Shown: positions 11,420 to 23,475 of the stretch, piece after piece
Layout: each line of letters starts with the position of its first letter
Numbering within the stretch: position 1 is the first letter of the stretch
Assembly: GCA_023627715.1 (NCBI GenBank)
Contig: JAMAHW010000079.1
Location: 124,001 to 188,000, forward strand
DNA length: 64,000 nt
Reading direction: 5' to 3'
Origin: Periconia sp. R9002
Taxonomy: Eukaryota > Ascomycota > Dothideomycetes > Pleosporales > Periconiaceae
Translations under genes and position numbers: made by a program
Notes under the pieces: generated by a model
Told to the model about the DNA's origin: nothing
Database searches by the model: none
Seen by the model: only the letters and a program-made list of their open reading frames with translations

Positions 11420-12604
11420 TTCACCGATTTTGCACGGCATACATGGCAGTTCACAGCGTACACTGCGGGTGATGCTGATCACGTGAACTATATCATGTGA
11501 CGTGAACGTTTCTGTTGCATGTGTGGATGTTGTGGGAAGCATTTGCCCATTACCCATCTAATAATCTGGCTTTATTTGACTTGGCTTATCCTTCAACAGG
11601 ATGATGAACCTGGCCTTTGAGCATGTAAAGCGTCGCTTGTTGTGCATGTATTGATTTAGAGAGAACTACAATCATATGGGATATAGACAAGGAAACGGAT
11701 ACTGGATGAATTGCTGCCATTCAGCTTGTTTTTGTGAGCTGGAAACCAGAGTAGATGACATAAACTTGATTGCTTGCGAAGAGACTCAAATTGAGTCCCC
11801 CAAAAAAAGCCGAATCCCAGGATTATGGACGAACTAATTGAACAACCGTTCCTCCATTTTCACTCGCTAACAATCAGCGAACAAGGATGATTTCTGGATT
11901 CTCTAAAACAAGGAAGCTCCACGAATGTGGAGACAGAGATTAATTGCGAAAATAATTGCTGTCGTAAATATCAAGCAAATGCGATGGAAACGGACCTATC
12001 GCGCTTCTTTAAAGCTCTGAAAATATTGCCACCATGATCTCTGTACAATTCAATCATTCGAATTGTGAACAAAAGAAACATGATGCGTGAAGCTTCCAGT
12101 TCCTTTCGTGCGGGCCAAGACGCAATCAATATATCTGAAAGGACCTAGCAAGCACGGACCTATTATGTTTCCACCAACCATCAACCCTTTCATTAATTTG
12201 CGGGGTGAGGAGTTTGGCCACTTCCTTAACAGATTTTTTAATGTCCATCGGAAATGTGTTTAACCAGGCGCGGAGGATATGCTATCGTGAAGCCTTAAAT
12301 GCAATACGTGTATACGAAGATAAGCAAACTGGTGGTAGAAGCTTCACACTGAACCTGCATTGGTGTTTCGTTTCGACGATCTACAGGTGCGAAAATAGGT
12401 GTGGAGACGGCAGAATCCTTAATATCTTTAAGGTGAGTGTGTAACTAGTCTCTTTTCATCTATAGATGAATCTGCAATGCCAAGGCGGTGTTTGTCTGCA
12501 TATGTACATGTAAAGATGCTTAAAACGAATCTGTTATCTCATTGATTCGATTTTCATCATTCGTTTCTCTCGTCCATTCTTTTGTTAAACTATTCGCCAT
12601 CATC
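11420..12604. other. Intergenic region upstream of pectin methylesterase
   Basis: A 1.2-kb AT-rich spacer. An open frame at 12205-12444 lacks an ATG start and recognisable similarity. A promoter for the pectinesterase is expected in the last few hundred bases. Nothing else is recognised. Confidence 0.45.
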
Positions 12605-13654
12605 ATGCGCTCCGACTTATTTTCTCTTTTGTGTTTAGCCACGCTAGCCGTCGGCGCACCGCTCGAGAAGCGTGCAGATCGTACTCAAGCACCAGCAGGT
12701 TGTCTGGTAGTAGGCGGCTCTGGACAATACTCAACAGTCCAATCTGCAGTCAACGCGCTTTCAAAATCCACCACCTCATCGCAATGTATTTTCATCAACC
12801 CCGGAACCTACAAAGAGCAAGTCCTCGTCAGCGGTTTTCAATCTCCCATCGTACTCTACGGCTATACAACCGATACATCAAGCTACACGGGCAATCAAGT
12901 AACCATCACTCAATCCAAGAGTCAGGCAGACGGAGTCGGCAATGATGCAACAGCAACACTCCGCGCCTCGACGCCAAACCTCAAAGTCTACAACATCAAC
13001 TTCGTCAACTCGTACGGTAAAGGCTCGCAAGCCGTCGCCGTCAGCGCCACAAAGGACAAGCAAGGTTACTACGGCGTGTCCATGAAGGGCTTCCAAGATA
13101 CGCTCCTAGCCAACGAAGGCAACCAGGTCTACGCCAAGTGCTTCATCGAGGGAGCTACTGATTTCATCTTTGGTCAGAGGGCTACTGCGTGGTTTGATTC
13201 CGTAACCATCAACGTCGTCTCCGCGAGCGTGGGATACATCACTGCGAACGGCCGCGACAGTGACAGCAACCCGTCGTACTACGTCATTAACAAGTCCACC
13301 GTCACGGGGAATTCTGGCGCAGGGACTTTCTATCTCGGCCGTCCATGGAGGAACTATTCGCGCGTGGTATTCCAGAATACCGCACTCAGCAATGTGATCA
13401 ATGGTGCTGGGTGGAGCGTGTGGCAACCGAGCACTCCTCAGACGGATCACGTCAGTTATAGTGGTATGTATTCCCCATTTCTTCCTGCTGTTTCGATCAA
13501 AGTACTGACCGCATACACAGAGTTCGGAAACACGGGTGACGGTGCAAAAGGTACGCGCGCCAACTTTTCCAAGAAGCTCTCCGCTGCTGTACCTATCACC
13601 ACGGTTCTGGGGAGTTCGTACAAGGATTGGGTAGACACGAGCTATCTTTCCTAA
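12605..13654 (+). CDS. Secreted pectin methylesterase, CE8
   Basis: Two exons (12605-13463, 13521-13654) give 330 residues. The chosen start gives a clean signal peptide (MRSDLFSLLCLATLAVGAP) followed by a Kex2-like LEKR; an upstream in-frame Met at 12542 would add 21 residues before the signal and is less likely. The protein is a right-handed beta-helix pectinesterase that hydrolyses methyl esters of homogalacturonan. Motifs: GFQDTL with Asp165, ATDFIFG with Asp186, and YLGRPW with Arg246, all matching the CE8 catalytic set. The length is normal for fungal members. The last exon carries the conserved EFGNTG region, so the intron call matters: reading through it inserts unrelated residues. 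Confidence 0.94.
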   Translation: MRSDLFSLLCLATLAVGAPLEKRADRTQAPAGCLVVGGSGQYSTVQSAVNALSKSTTSSQCIFINPGTYKEQVLVSGFQSPIVLYGYTTDTSSYTGNQVTITQSKSQADGVGNDATATLRASTPNLKVYNINFVNSYGKGSQAVAVSATKDKQGYYGVSMKGFQDTLLANEGNQVYAKCFIEGATDFIFGQRATAWFDSVTINVVSASVGYITANGRDSDSNPSYYVINKSTVTGNSGAGTFYLGRPWRNYSRVVFQNTALSNVINGAGWSVWQPSTPQTDHVSYSGMYSPFLPAVSIKVLTAYTEFGNTGDGAKGTRANFSKKLSAAVPITTVLGSSYKDWVDTSYLS

Positions 13655-14862
13655 ATTCTAGTTCAAGAATGCGCAATTTCATACATTCCTTCATTGTTAA
13701 TATTCCAACGGTGGTTGGAGCTTGATTGTGTCTTGAGACCAACATGCTCCACAGCCGCGAAATTTTTTGTATATATTCTCTACAAATTGTACCGAAAATC
13801 GTGCCGAGCGACACTACGTACTAAGTCACGTTTTACTTCGTTTCTCTTCACCTGTCCTTTCGTCAATCCGTCAACAATACTACAATCAATCCCATTAAAC
13901 CCATCATACCTCAAAGCAGCAAATCCATTCCACTATTTGAAAACATCCACCCCACATCTTCCCTCATCTTTACCAAAACCCCAACTTCCCAGCCCCCATC
14001 AAAAAAAAAATTCAGGCCTCCCTCCCCGATCTAATCCTATCCTCCATATTCCCTGCAACTTTGGCAGCATGATCAAGATCCTCGGTCCCACATGTGCCAC
14101 ATTGCCCGAGCCCGAAGCCAAATACCCCGCAAAACCCTAACCCCCAGGTTTCCCCGCCAATTGGCGTGCGGGGCGGCGCCCGCGCCGCTACGTCTGTGGT
14201 GATCCCGGTCGTTTTCTTCTTCTGCACACATCAAGTTCGAAGATAACGGGCAGCAGGATGTTGAGTACAAATCTTTAGTCAAGAAGATGGAGCGTGTAAT
14301 GAGTGCGACAGTGAGATGTAAACCAGCTTCAACTCCCGACCAGTACCTACCCTCAGAGCAGACATACAAAAGCCAAGGTTATGTGGTGGCAAGGAAAAAG
14401 TAAACACAACCATGATCAACAGCTTGTCTTCCTTGCTTCGGGTAGTGTAACAGCGAGCTACCCTACCTGTACCCTGGGAGAGGGGAAACAGGGCATCCAT
14501 ATCTACCGTAGGTTAAATACGAAAGCTTGCGGCAGGTAGGTATGTACCCTTATACCTACTTCTCTCTATTTCTCGACGTCGGAATATATTTGACTTTAGC
14601 TGAGATTTACAACTGAGAGAAGATGTGTTGAGGAGTTGCTACTTCTGAATCGAATATCTTTTTGGATCAATCGATTGATTATTGCTGCACGCCTCCCGTA
14701 CGCACATCGCAAACTTTTGGTGATTGGTATAGCCTTTGCTTTTGCGTTCGTACGCGCTTCACTACGACGTTTTATAGGTAGCTTTTGTTTGCTCGCTTGG
14801 CCGCCGAGTGGAGTTTTCACTGCTACTCGTTGTGCGATTCGAATCGCCTCGCGACAAGAAAC
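13655..14862. other. Intergenic region upstream of MFS transporter
   Basis: Contains overlapping low-complexity frames on both strands (13694-14140 plus, 14012-14369 minus) without domain or splice support. A pyrimidine-rich stretch at 13840-14060 and CT-rich promoter-like sequence precede the transporter. No gene is called. Confidence 0.4.
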
Positions 14863-16642
14863 ATGGCAATCTTCAAAAAGAACACCCTCAAACACCGCGA
14901 TGACCAACGTACCAACGCCGCGGAGCTCACATTGCGCGAGTCGCTCCTCCCACTAAGTCTCGTAACAATTCTATTTTTCCTCTGGGTAAGTCCCATCAAT
15001 CTCCAAAACACTCCACACCTCCACCACCCACCATCCTAACAGCGCCCAGGGCTTCTCCTACGGCCTCCTCGACACGCTCAACAAGCACTTCCAAGTCTCG
15101 CTCAACATAACGCGCTCGCGCTCGTCGGGGCTGCAAGCCGCCTACTTCGGCGCGTACCCGCTCGCTTCATTGGGTCACGCCAACTGGATCCTGAGGCACT
15201 ACGGGTACAAGGCCGTCTTCATCTGGGGGCTTTCGCTGTACGGCATCGGCAGCCTGATCGCTTGGCCCTGCTTGCTGAAGCGGAGCTTTGGTGGGTTTTG
15301 CGCCGCCATCTTCGTGATTGGGAATGGGTTGGGGAGTTTGGAGACGGCGGCGAATCCGTACTTGACGGTTTGTGGGCCGCCGAGGTATGCGGAGATCAGG
15401 ATTAATGTGGTACGTGGTTTGCTTTTTTCTTGATGGGGCGTGTGGGATGGGAAAGATTGCTGGATGGAGGCCTGGTATGAGTGAGTTGGATTGATGCTGA
15501 CCGTGTGTTTAGGCGCAAGCTTTCAATGGGATCGGGACGGTCGTCGCCCCAGTACTGGCTAGTTATGTGTTTTTCAAAAACACCGGGGACGACGTGAATT
15601 CGATGAAGAACGTGCAGTGGACATATTTAGCCACTGCTGTCTTTGTGTTCCTGCTTGCCTGCGTGTTTTACCTGACGCCTATTCCTGAGATCACGGTAAG
15701 TTCTCTTAAATTGGTCATGGTATTCGAATCAGGACTAACTCTCCGTAGGACGCAGATATGGTACGTTCACCTTTGCGAGAAATTGATTACACTTGGTTGA
15801 ACCTTGGAATCGAAAACCCCATACATTGCTAACCAGCCCAGGCCTTCCAAGCCGAAGAAACCCACGCCGGAACCGACCAAAAACCCTTCCTAAAGCAATA
15901 CCGACTCTTCCACGCAGCCTTTGCGCAGTTCTGCTATACGGGCTCTCAAGTCGCCATCGCCGGCGCATTCAGTAAGTCAATTCCTTTCCTCCCTCTCCGA
16001 CACCGTCTGACGTCCACAATAGTAAACTACGTGACCGAAACCCGTCTCAACACGACACCGTCGACTGCCGCCCGCTTCCTCGCAGGCGCACAGGGCGGTT
16101 TTGCCCTCGGCCGTTTCGTCGGCGTCTTCCTCATGAACTTCTTTCGCCCGCGCTGGGTCTTCCTCGGCTTCATGACTATGTGTATAGTGTTCATCGCGCC
16201 GTCCATCACGCAGCGCGGCAACACTGGCATGAGCATGCTCTACATGACGCTTTTCTTTGAGTCGATCATTTTCCCCACGATCGTGGCTCTAGGAATGCGT
16301 GGGTTGGGTAAATACTCGAAGCGCGGGTCGGGGGTCATTGTCGGCGGTGTGTGTGGTGGTGCTGTCGTACCGCCGCTGTTGTTCGTGGCGGCGGATCACC
16401 AGGGCGCGGTTGATTTTGCGAGAGGGAAAGCCCCGACGGCTCTCGCGATGGTTGTGCCGTTGGCGTTTTTTGTCGTGGCGTGGTCGTATGCGCTGTGTGT
16501 GAATTTCGTGCCGCAGTATAGGGACGTTATGGATCGGTTGGGGGATGCGGATATTGGGGTTGTGAGGAAGAGGAAGGATGAGGAGGGTGGGGTTGGGGGA
16601 GAGAAAGGAGAGGTGGTGCAGAAGGAGGGGGTGAAGGGTTGA
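14863..16642 (+). CDS. MFS sugar permease, FucP/FHS family
   Basis: Six exons (14863-14985, 15050-15409, 15513-15695, 15749-15760, 15842-15971, 16023-16642) give 475 residues. The architecture is a 12-helix major facilitator of the fucose/glucose:H+ symporter (FHS) group. Signatures are FFLWGFSYGLLDTLNKHFQ in helix 1, GLQAAYFGAYPLASLG, GNGLGSLETAANPYLTV and AQAFNGIGTVVAPVLAS. Exon 4 is a 12-base micro-exon encoding DADM; it restores the frame between two good splice pairs and the expected cytosolic loop (ITDADMAFQAEE). The last 35 residues are hydrophilic and charged. It should carry a monosaccharide into the cell with protons, but the sugar is unknown. Confidence 0.9.
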
Positions 16643-16979
16643 AGGGGTTTGTTTGGTTGGGAAATGAGGCGGTGGGAGGAATTGTGAATGTTTTTTTTGT
16701 CTAGAGAGGTTCGAGTATGAGGGTGGCTTGTTGAAAGGTAGTTTAAGGGGGCCGTAAGACATAACCTCAATGAAGACGAATACAATAAGTCCAACATTGT
16801 CTATCGAAGCAAAAGCTGTAAATGCATCAGAACCATCTTTTCACAAATTAACATCATGGTAGAATCCAACCATACTTTTTAGCCATCGAAGTTCAATACC
16901 ATATCTCGTCCCGAACCAAGTTTTCTCCAAATCGATTACACAAAAAGCCCGCAACACCCTTTACATCAATATCATTTAA
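16643..16979. other. Convergent 3' intergenic region
   Basis: Short spacer between the 3' ends of the MFS gene and the GPI-protein gene. It appears to hold the two 3' untranslated regions; no gene is seen. Confidence 0.5.
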
Positions 16980-17770
16980 TCAGTTAACAACCCCCAACAC
17001 AATACCCATGAACACGAGACCAAGAATGCCAGCAGGATCAAACGACTCGATTCCGGAAGCAGCATTCGCAGTCTGCTGAGCAGGTGTTGTAGACTAAAAA
17101 ACCGATCGTCAGCCAATCTGCTCTACTCACATAAACCTCTCCACCAGTGAAAATCTCACAAAAGGCAAACTCGCAGTTCCATTGCGAGTCGACGACAAAG
17201 TCCCAGACACAATCGGTGTAGCACTCGTCACAATACGCGATCCCGTCGTAGTCACCGAAGTGGATGTACTCGACGGAATCACAGCCGCTGAGGTACCAAC
17301 CGAAGACGACGACGCTCCTGTTCCGACAGAAGACGACGATGAAGAAACTCCACCACCACCATGCCTCGCAGGCCCAACACCACCCTGCTTCCCCTCCACC
17401 GGCGTCGTCTCAAACCCGCACCCCTGCCCAACCTTCCCCAGGGTCCCCCCATACATCTTCCAAATGTCAAAATTATCAGGTCCGGCACATTGGAGACAGT
17501 TCTTGTAATCCGTAACGAAATCTTCGTTCTTGCAAATATCGCCTCCTCCGGCTTTGGAGAGGGTGATGGCGGAACCTTCGGGGAGGTGTGAGCTTTTTCG
17601 GGGTGTTTTGGGGGAGGGGGGTTTGACGGACCGCAGTTGTCGTGGCAGTTATAGGCTGGGCTGCCGGGTTCCTGGCGTCTTAGTAAGGAGGGGAAGGGGT
17701 GGGAGGGTGGAAGGGTAGCGGAGACGAGGGAGGGGATTGTGAGGGTGAGGAGGTGGGTTGGTAATAACAT
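16980..17770 (-). CDS. Probable GPI-anchored cell-surface protein with Cys-rich head
   Basis: Three exons on the minus strand (17770-17632, 17575-17160, 17093-16980) give 222 residues. An N-terminal signal peptide (about 18 residues) and an RR site precede a Cys-rich head: YNCHDNCG, GGDICKNEDF and YKNCLQCAGPDNFDIW. This pattern occurs in fungal GPI proteins whose biochemical role is unknown. A Ser/Thr-rich stalk follows (about 125-180), likely O-glycosylated. The third exon supplies the hydrophobic tail GILGLVFMGIVLGVVN after a small-residue region (NAASG), the layout of a GPI-attachment signal. Without that exon the frame ends early at 17127 and lacks an anchor. It is divergent from the BIM1-like gene at 18420. 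Confidence 0.82.
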
Positions 17771-18419
17771 TGTGGATGGTGCGGTGGTTGAACGAGGCGG
17801 ACTTGGAGACGAGGAGTGTGAGTTTGTGAAGATTGAAGGGGTGAAGAGTTTGAGGAGTACATAAGTACAGGCTCAATGCCATACGGAATTGAATCTTCTT
17901 GCAATTTCAATCGTCTTGTTGCCCTTGAGGCACTCCGGCCGAGCGTCGGAGATGCAGATTTTTATCAGATGGCCTGATAAGATCATCCGACACTTCCATC
18001 CTGCCCAGTGCGCTATCCCCTTTTCTCACGCCCCAGCATTTAGCCAGCGCATCTCAATGGCCAGAGATCTCTTAGCGGAATTCTTAGCGCCATCAGATAA
18101 CTTAATTCCTGGACTGTCACCGCTCGAGGGCATTGGAGGAGGATAAACACAATAGATCACCTTCCCCCATTTGGAAAAAAAACAGGTCGTGTTAGGTTCC
18201 ACAGAGGAAGGAGTGGATAATGTAGGTGACTTGGCGTGTGATGGACGGGAGTTGGATGTCCGGTTGGGCTCCGAGGGGAGGTTTTGGACGTGGAGTTGAT
18301 TGTGATCGATGATGCTACCACTTTTCTACTCAAATCTGGTCTTCCAGCTTCACTGTTAACGTGGGAAGCTGCATTTCTTCTATCATCACTCTCACAGAAC
18401 TCGTGTGTAATACAGAATC
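17771..18419. other. Divergent promoter region of two surface-protein genes
   Basis: A 649-bp spacer between the starts of the GPI-type protein gene and the BIM1-like gene, likely containing both promoters. No further element could be assigned. Confidence 0.45.
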
Positions 18420-19381
18420 ATGCATTTCCAACTTCGCCACATCTTCCCGGCAATCTTCACCCTCCTTGCTTGGGCAAGCGCCCAGAAACATGGCGAGGGC
18501 GAAGAAGGACACTCGATGGGCCCCGTAGCCTTTATGTGGCCGCCAGACCGTCTCTGGACCGCCGCAAGCGACAACGTCGGACCGTGTGGTAGTCCCAGTG
18601 GTCCTGGAAACCGGACATTGTTCCCGCTCTCGCAAGGGTCGGTGGCGCTGAGCATCGCTGATGATGCGTGGAATGTCGCTTTTCGTGTTTCTTACGAAAA
18701 TAGTACGTCCCTATCTAACAAATAAAGCCCTCGTTTTTGGGAGAATTCGTAAAGTATTGACTGCTGATGGGTGGATGAGTAGATCCCACCAAACAATCTG
18801 ATTTCAGGAACCAAGTTGTCAGCAACATCTCCGACATCGACCCGGGTCACCAGTGCTACAAGCTGCACACGCTTGAAGGAGCTACATCCGGGCAAAATGC
18901 GACGATTCAGCTGGAATACTGGTCTGAATTCGCCGGGGAGAACGATGGGAAGAATCAGACGTTTTTTGCTTGTTCGGATGTGGTGCGTCCAAAATGCTAA
19001 TCTCTTTACCGTATCATTGCACATATTGACATATCTCTGTAGACGTTTGTGGATGCCAAAGACTTTACTGCTCAAGTTCCTTGCTTCAACGTCACCTCCG
19101 ATGCATTCGACGCTCCAACGTCTTCAGGCTCATCTTCTCTCCCTTCTTCGACCAGCATAACAAGCACGACATCTTCCCCGTCCTCTGGCAGTCTCTCTAC
19201 TGGCGCAAAAGCGGGTATCGCCGTCGGTTCGATCGTGGGTGGACTACTGGTCCTCGGTGCTATTGCTCTGTTCTTGTTCAGGAGGGGTAAGGGGGTTGGG
19301 TTGAAGAAGCGGGATAGTTATGAATTGAGGGCGAGCAAATTGAGTGGAGGGGATGAAGCAGCTTCAGGTAAATCGGCATAA
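18420..19381 (+). CDS. BIM1-like (X325-type) domain protein with C-terminal membrane anchor
   Basis: Three exons (18420-18702, 18783-18982, 19043-19381) give 273 residues. A signal peptide (about 1-21, ending AWASA) leads into GPVAFMWPPDRLW, DNVGPCGS, FPLSQGSVALSI, WNVAFRVSYEN, NISDIDPGHQCYKL, NATIQLEYWSE and FFACSDVTF. This order matches the fungal copper-acquisition factor BIM1-like domain, a secreted fold related to LPMOs but not shown to cut polysaccharide. Unlike classical X325 proteins the mature N-terminus does not start directly with His, although His-rich HGEGEEGHSM is present. After a Ser/Thr stalk comes one transmembrane helix (about 216-238) and a basic tail (RRGKGVGLKKR). Copper handling is an inference from the family; the fold assignment itself is from memory of related fungal proteins. 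Confidence 0.7.
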
Positions 19382-20295
19382 TCTTCTTCCGGGATGCCTG
19401 TTCGTAGAGTTCTGGGATGGGCATGGAGCGGGGCGATTCTCAGGTAGGTTGTGGCAGTGAAAGGCAACCACGAGAACATTTACGGTGATCTATTTGAATT
19501 AGATGCAGGCTTATTAATGCAATACTTATCTTGTGGTACCTCAATCTTTCGTCGTTGTAGGATCTTATAGTTTAAGACGCATCCGTGTCCTTGCTAAACG
19601 TGATTGAGCAGGGTCGCAGTATTAGCGCAGGCGGTTGACGGGCTGGACGGAAAGGCAGCTGGACGAGCTCCCTTGAGGAGACAGCAGACGTCAAAAAAGA
19701 ACAACCAGAAAATGAAAATGGCATCAATGGTTTGAGAATGAAAAAACCCGAGATCTCGCGCAACATGTGCTATCTGTCCATGTCAGTCCCGTTCCGCGAA
19801 TACATAACCATCTAAATTATAGCCTGATAACATGAGCGACCCGCCGATGTCTTCACTGCCGAGAAAATCACGCTAGACAAAAGCTTGTTCCCTCGCTTGC
19901 TTGACGATCGTCCTTGATTCTGGGGATAGAGCTGCCGCCCTCTCCAGCTTCATCTTCACATGATGTCAGCTTGTTCGTCAATCTAGACCCCACCGACCAT
20001 TGCTGCCCCAATCATCAAAAACACCCACCTCCATTCATATACCAGGTAAGATCTGCTCGATAAAAATCGTACGAGAGGAGACGTGAGAAAGAAAGGCGAT
20101 TGGAAGGGATAATAGCCAGTACCGATAGCTTTCTTTTTAAGGACAGGGGCCAGCTTAAGAACCCCGCAATGGAGGGATGATCAGTCATGGAGACGAAGAA
20201 GCGGGGAAAGTAATACAAACAATACATAAGAGAGTAAGCAAGTCGAGATTCCTGTCTTGGGGAATCCTCAGGTATTTTTCCTTTTCAAGTTCAGA
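19382..20295. other. Intergenic region upstream of second MFS transporter
   Basis: About 0.9 kb without a supported gene. Small minus-strand frames at 19572-19766 and 20015-20227 have no features. The MFS promoter is expected here. Confidence 0.45.
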
Positions 20296-22553
20296 ATGGG
20301 ACTCGGCGTGCTTGAAGATCACCACCTGCAGCACGTGCCTGGGACGGCATTGTTGGCGGATGTGCTTGACGCGCAGCAGTTTCGGTATCATGGTGAGTCT
20401 GGTTCGAATGTTTGGGAGTTCTTTTTTCGCGGTTATTGATGAAAAACTGCCTTCTTTTTCGTGAGATTGCAGCTTGGATGAGATGCTGATGGCGTGCAAA
20501 TAGGTCGCGACACATCAGCCCTGAAGCACGGAACGGGGCGCAACGCGGATATTGTGTAAGACATCCCCATCCATCTTTTTCAATTGTGCTATTTGGGTCT
20601 GAGAGGCTGTATATGCGTACGGTGGGTGTGTAAAAGTGATGGAACCAGCCGCTGCGAGGCGAAGTATCGAATCTCAGTGCTACTGCCAAGCAGCAGCAGC
20701 TGTTATTCCTTCCTCACTCTTTACTCCACAACATCAAAACCAGCCTTCGTGACTAACACGCAATGTAGCCTGGTTCCCCAGCCCTCCGATTCCCCTCGCG
20801 ACCCGCTCAACTGGCCACAATGGAAGAAAGAACTCTTACTCGTCATCATCTCCATCGACACAGCCGTTGTCGGCGCCTGGGGTCCTATGATCACTCCTGG
20901 CTTCGCAGAAATGGCGAAGCAGTTCCACATGTCTTATAATGCCCTCAATGGCGGCCTCGGATGGGCCATATTCGCCATTGGGATATCGTGCTTCTTTACG
21001 AATGGGCTTGCTGTGAAGTATGGGAGAAGGCCAGTGATGATATTGGTAAGCATATTCGTTAGCAAGACGTCGACTGCTTAAGTCATAAGCCCTTGGAATT
21101 CAAACGCTGACTTTGCAACAAAAAAAAGGGAAACCTGATGCTATTCATATCCAGTGTGTGGGCGTATCACGCAAATTCGTACAAGAGCCTCCTGGCGAGT
21201 CGCATCTTTGGCGCCATTGGCATGTCTCCATTCGAGGTTCTCACAACAGCCGTGATTGGCGATATATACTTTGTGCATGAAAGAGGCCTGAGGCTGGCAT
21301 TCTGGGGATTGTGTTTGAGTGTGGGGGTCGGAGGGGGGAGTTGTATTAGCGGATACATTATCGAGGTTAGTGTTTTCATTTTAATGTCGTTTTGCTTCCT
21401 ACAAGGGGAACTAATGTTGTTTTAGGATTTGGGATGGAACTGGACCTACGGCATTTGCGCGATACTTTATGGCGTTTTCATTCTTCTCATCTTTTTCTTC
21501 GTGCCCGAAACGGTCTACAAGCGCGACCATGCATATAACATTGATTTGGGCACCACGGACCACACTGAAGAAATACTCGACGCCAAAGCTAATGCAAGGC
21601 CACTTACTCCGGTCGGGGACGAACCCAAGGGTGAGACTACAAGGAAGGAGCACGTCGTCTGCGTAGAGCCCATCTATACTGGCGCCGATGAAAAGCCTTA
21701 TACATTCTGGGAGGAGCTTAAGCCTGTCCGAGGGGTAGAGAGCGAGGAGAATCTGTTAACGATCATCATCCGGCCGCTGGGCATGCTCTTGTATCCACAG
21801 GTCTTCTACGCGTTCCTTACGTACGGCCTATCCACATCATGGCTGGTTGTGATGGGCGGCGTCATGGCTCAGATCTTCACTGTGCCACCGTACAATTTCA
21901 GCGTTTCGGCGGTGGGCCTGGTCAGCATATCACCACTCGTGGCGGCGCTATTGTCCTTTGTCGCGGGCCCCGCCAACGATTACACCGTCAAGCAGCTTGC
22001 AAGATGGAACAAGGGCATCTATGAGCCCGAGTTCAGGCTGGCACTTAACGTGCTGACACTGGTCTTGGGTGTAATTGGATTTTTTGGATTCGGAGCGACG
22101 CTTGAAAAGGGATTGCCTTGGGCGGGACCGGTGTTTCTGTATGGATTGATTTATTTTTCCATGGCCTTTCTTAACATTGGGTGAGTCATTCTGTTGATTT
22201 TGCTGCTCTTGTTTGTTTCGCTTTGGACGCGTCACGTCTAACCCTGGCTGGCTCGCACTGACCCGACCATAAACAGCATCTTCGGGTACATTACTGAGTG
22301 CCATCGTTCCAAGGCACCCGAGGCGTTTGCGGCGCTGAACCTGCGCAATGTGTATTCGTTCGGAATGAATTATTTCATCTCGGACTGGATCTCGAGCATG
22401 GGAACGTTGCAGGTGTTTTCAATCATCGGCGGGGTGCACATATTCATTATGCTTTTGACGATACCCATGTGGGTGTTTGGGAAGAGGTGTCGCAGTGTCT
22501 CGGCCAGGGTGCCGTTCTTCCGAAAAATCACCAGCGGCCCTGCAGGGGCCTGA
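20296..22553 (+). CDS. MFS transporter, DHA1-type fungal general transporter
   Basis: Six exons (20296-20392, 20504-20555, 20769-21045, 21129-21365, 21426-22180, 22277-22553) give 564 residues. Exons 1 and 2 are short and sit before an unusually long 213-bp intron. They encode the family leader MGLGVLEDHHLQHVPGT and LKHGTGRNADIVLVPQPS, which then runs into DPLNWPQWKKELLL, the typical entry to helix 1. Twelve helices follow, with KYGRRPVMIL as the loop 2-3 motif, RIFGAIGMSPFEVL, and a long central loop (about 270-330). The substrate cannot be assigned; relatives carry varied small molecules. The start is chosen from the conserved leader; a longer open frame beginning at 20584 is intron sequence. 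Confidence 0.9.
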
Positions 22554-23475
22554 CAGACAGGCACAGGACCCAAAAGGGACGCGACGGCTGAGTAAGAAGG
22601 GGGTATTTTGCCTGGATAGGCATGGTGGATTTGTGGCCAAGGGACGCGTATTCGGACTTTTGTTGTCGCTGCTTTGTCACAGTCACGGCGATGGGCTCTG
22701 ACTCTTTGCGGGCCAGGCGGATGCGATTGGTTTGTTGGTCGTATTCCGTCCGCGTATGCGTACATGTATCGTATCATCAATCAATCGGGCTAGGTAGGGC
22801 TTTGACAGCAGGCAAACCACTAACGGTTCCGCTTTTATATTATTGAGAAATGGAGACGGTTGTGGAGGAGTGAGGCAGTGACAGTGGCCGTACTAATACC
22901 TGGGCTAAGTGGAATTGGGTGGAACGGTTCGTCGTGACGCGTGCTGTGAAGAGTGATGAGGTGGGCTAGCTGGTCATGATGTTGCCGTTCCTTGCATAGA
23001 CGGTGGTGAGGGGAACGGCGGTGGTGGTGGTGTCGTGTCCCCTTGGCAGCCGTGCATCTAGAGGTAACCACCAACAGAGGTACCTGAAGGACGGACGGTA
23101 TGTGATGATTTCTTGATGCTGTTAATGAAGTGTCATGATGAAGTAGTTGCCCACTTTTTGCTGTTTCTTTGACCCTGATTATCTGATAGATATCTCTGGG
23201 ATGGTGGTGTAGCAGGCCGGCTCTCCACGCCCTAGCAGGGGCGCAGCAGCAGGCGTACCTACCTAATCCTAATCGTCTCTCTCCCGTCCGTCCCTTCGCT
23301 GTCAGCAGCCATCCATCCATCCATCCAGTCGTCCATCAATCGCCGTCGCCGTCCTTCACTTAGTTGCTCCATGCCACCACATGGAATTCCGCTACTGATG
23401 CTATGAGCTCTCGTCGCCGCCGCATTTTCAACTGCTGCTGCTACACCGTCTAGCAGTGCTCACCACCACCACGAC
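22554..23475. other. Intergenic region with CCAT repeat upstream of GT90 gene
   Basis: About 0.9 kb. A minus-strand frame at 22835-23320 is low complexity (His, Arg) with no domain and I leave it out. A short CCAT tetranucleotide tract lies at about 23308-23328. The rest probably contains the promoter and leader of the GT90 gene. Confidence 0.45.

Noticed and set aside
22835..23320. 161-codon minus-strand frame upstream of the GT90 gene
   Set aside because: His/Arg low complexity made by CCA- and CAT-type repeats; overlaps the likely leader of the GT90 gene.
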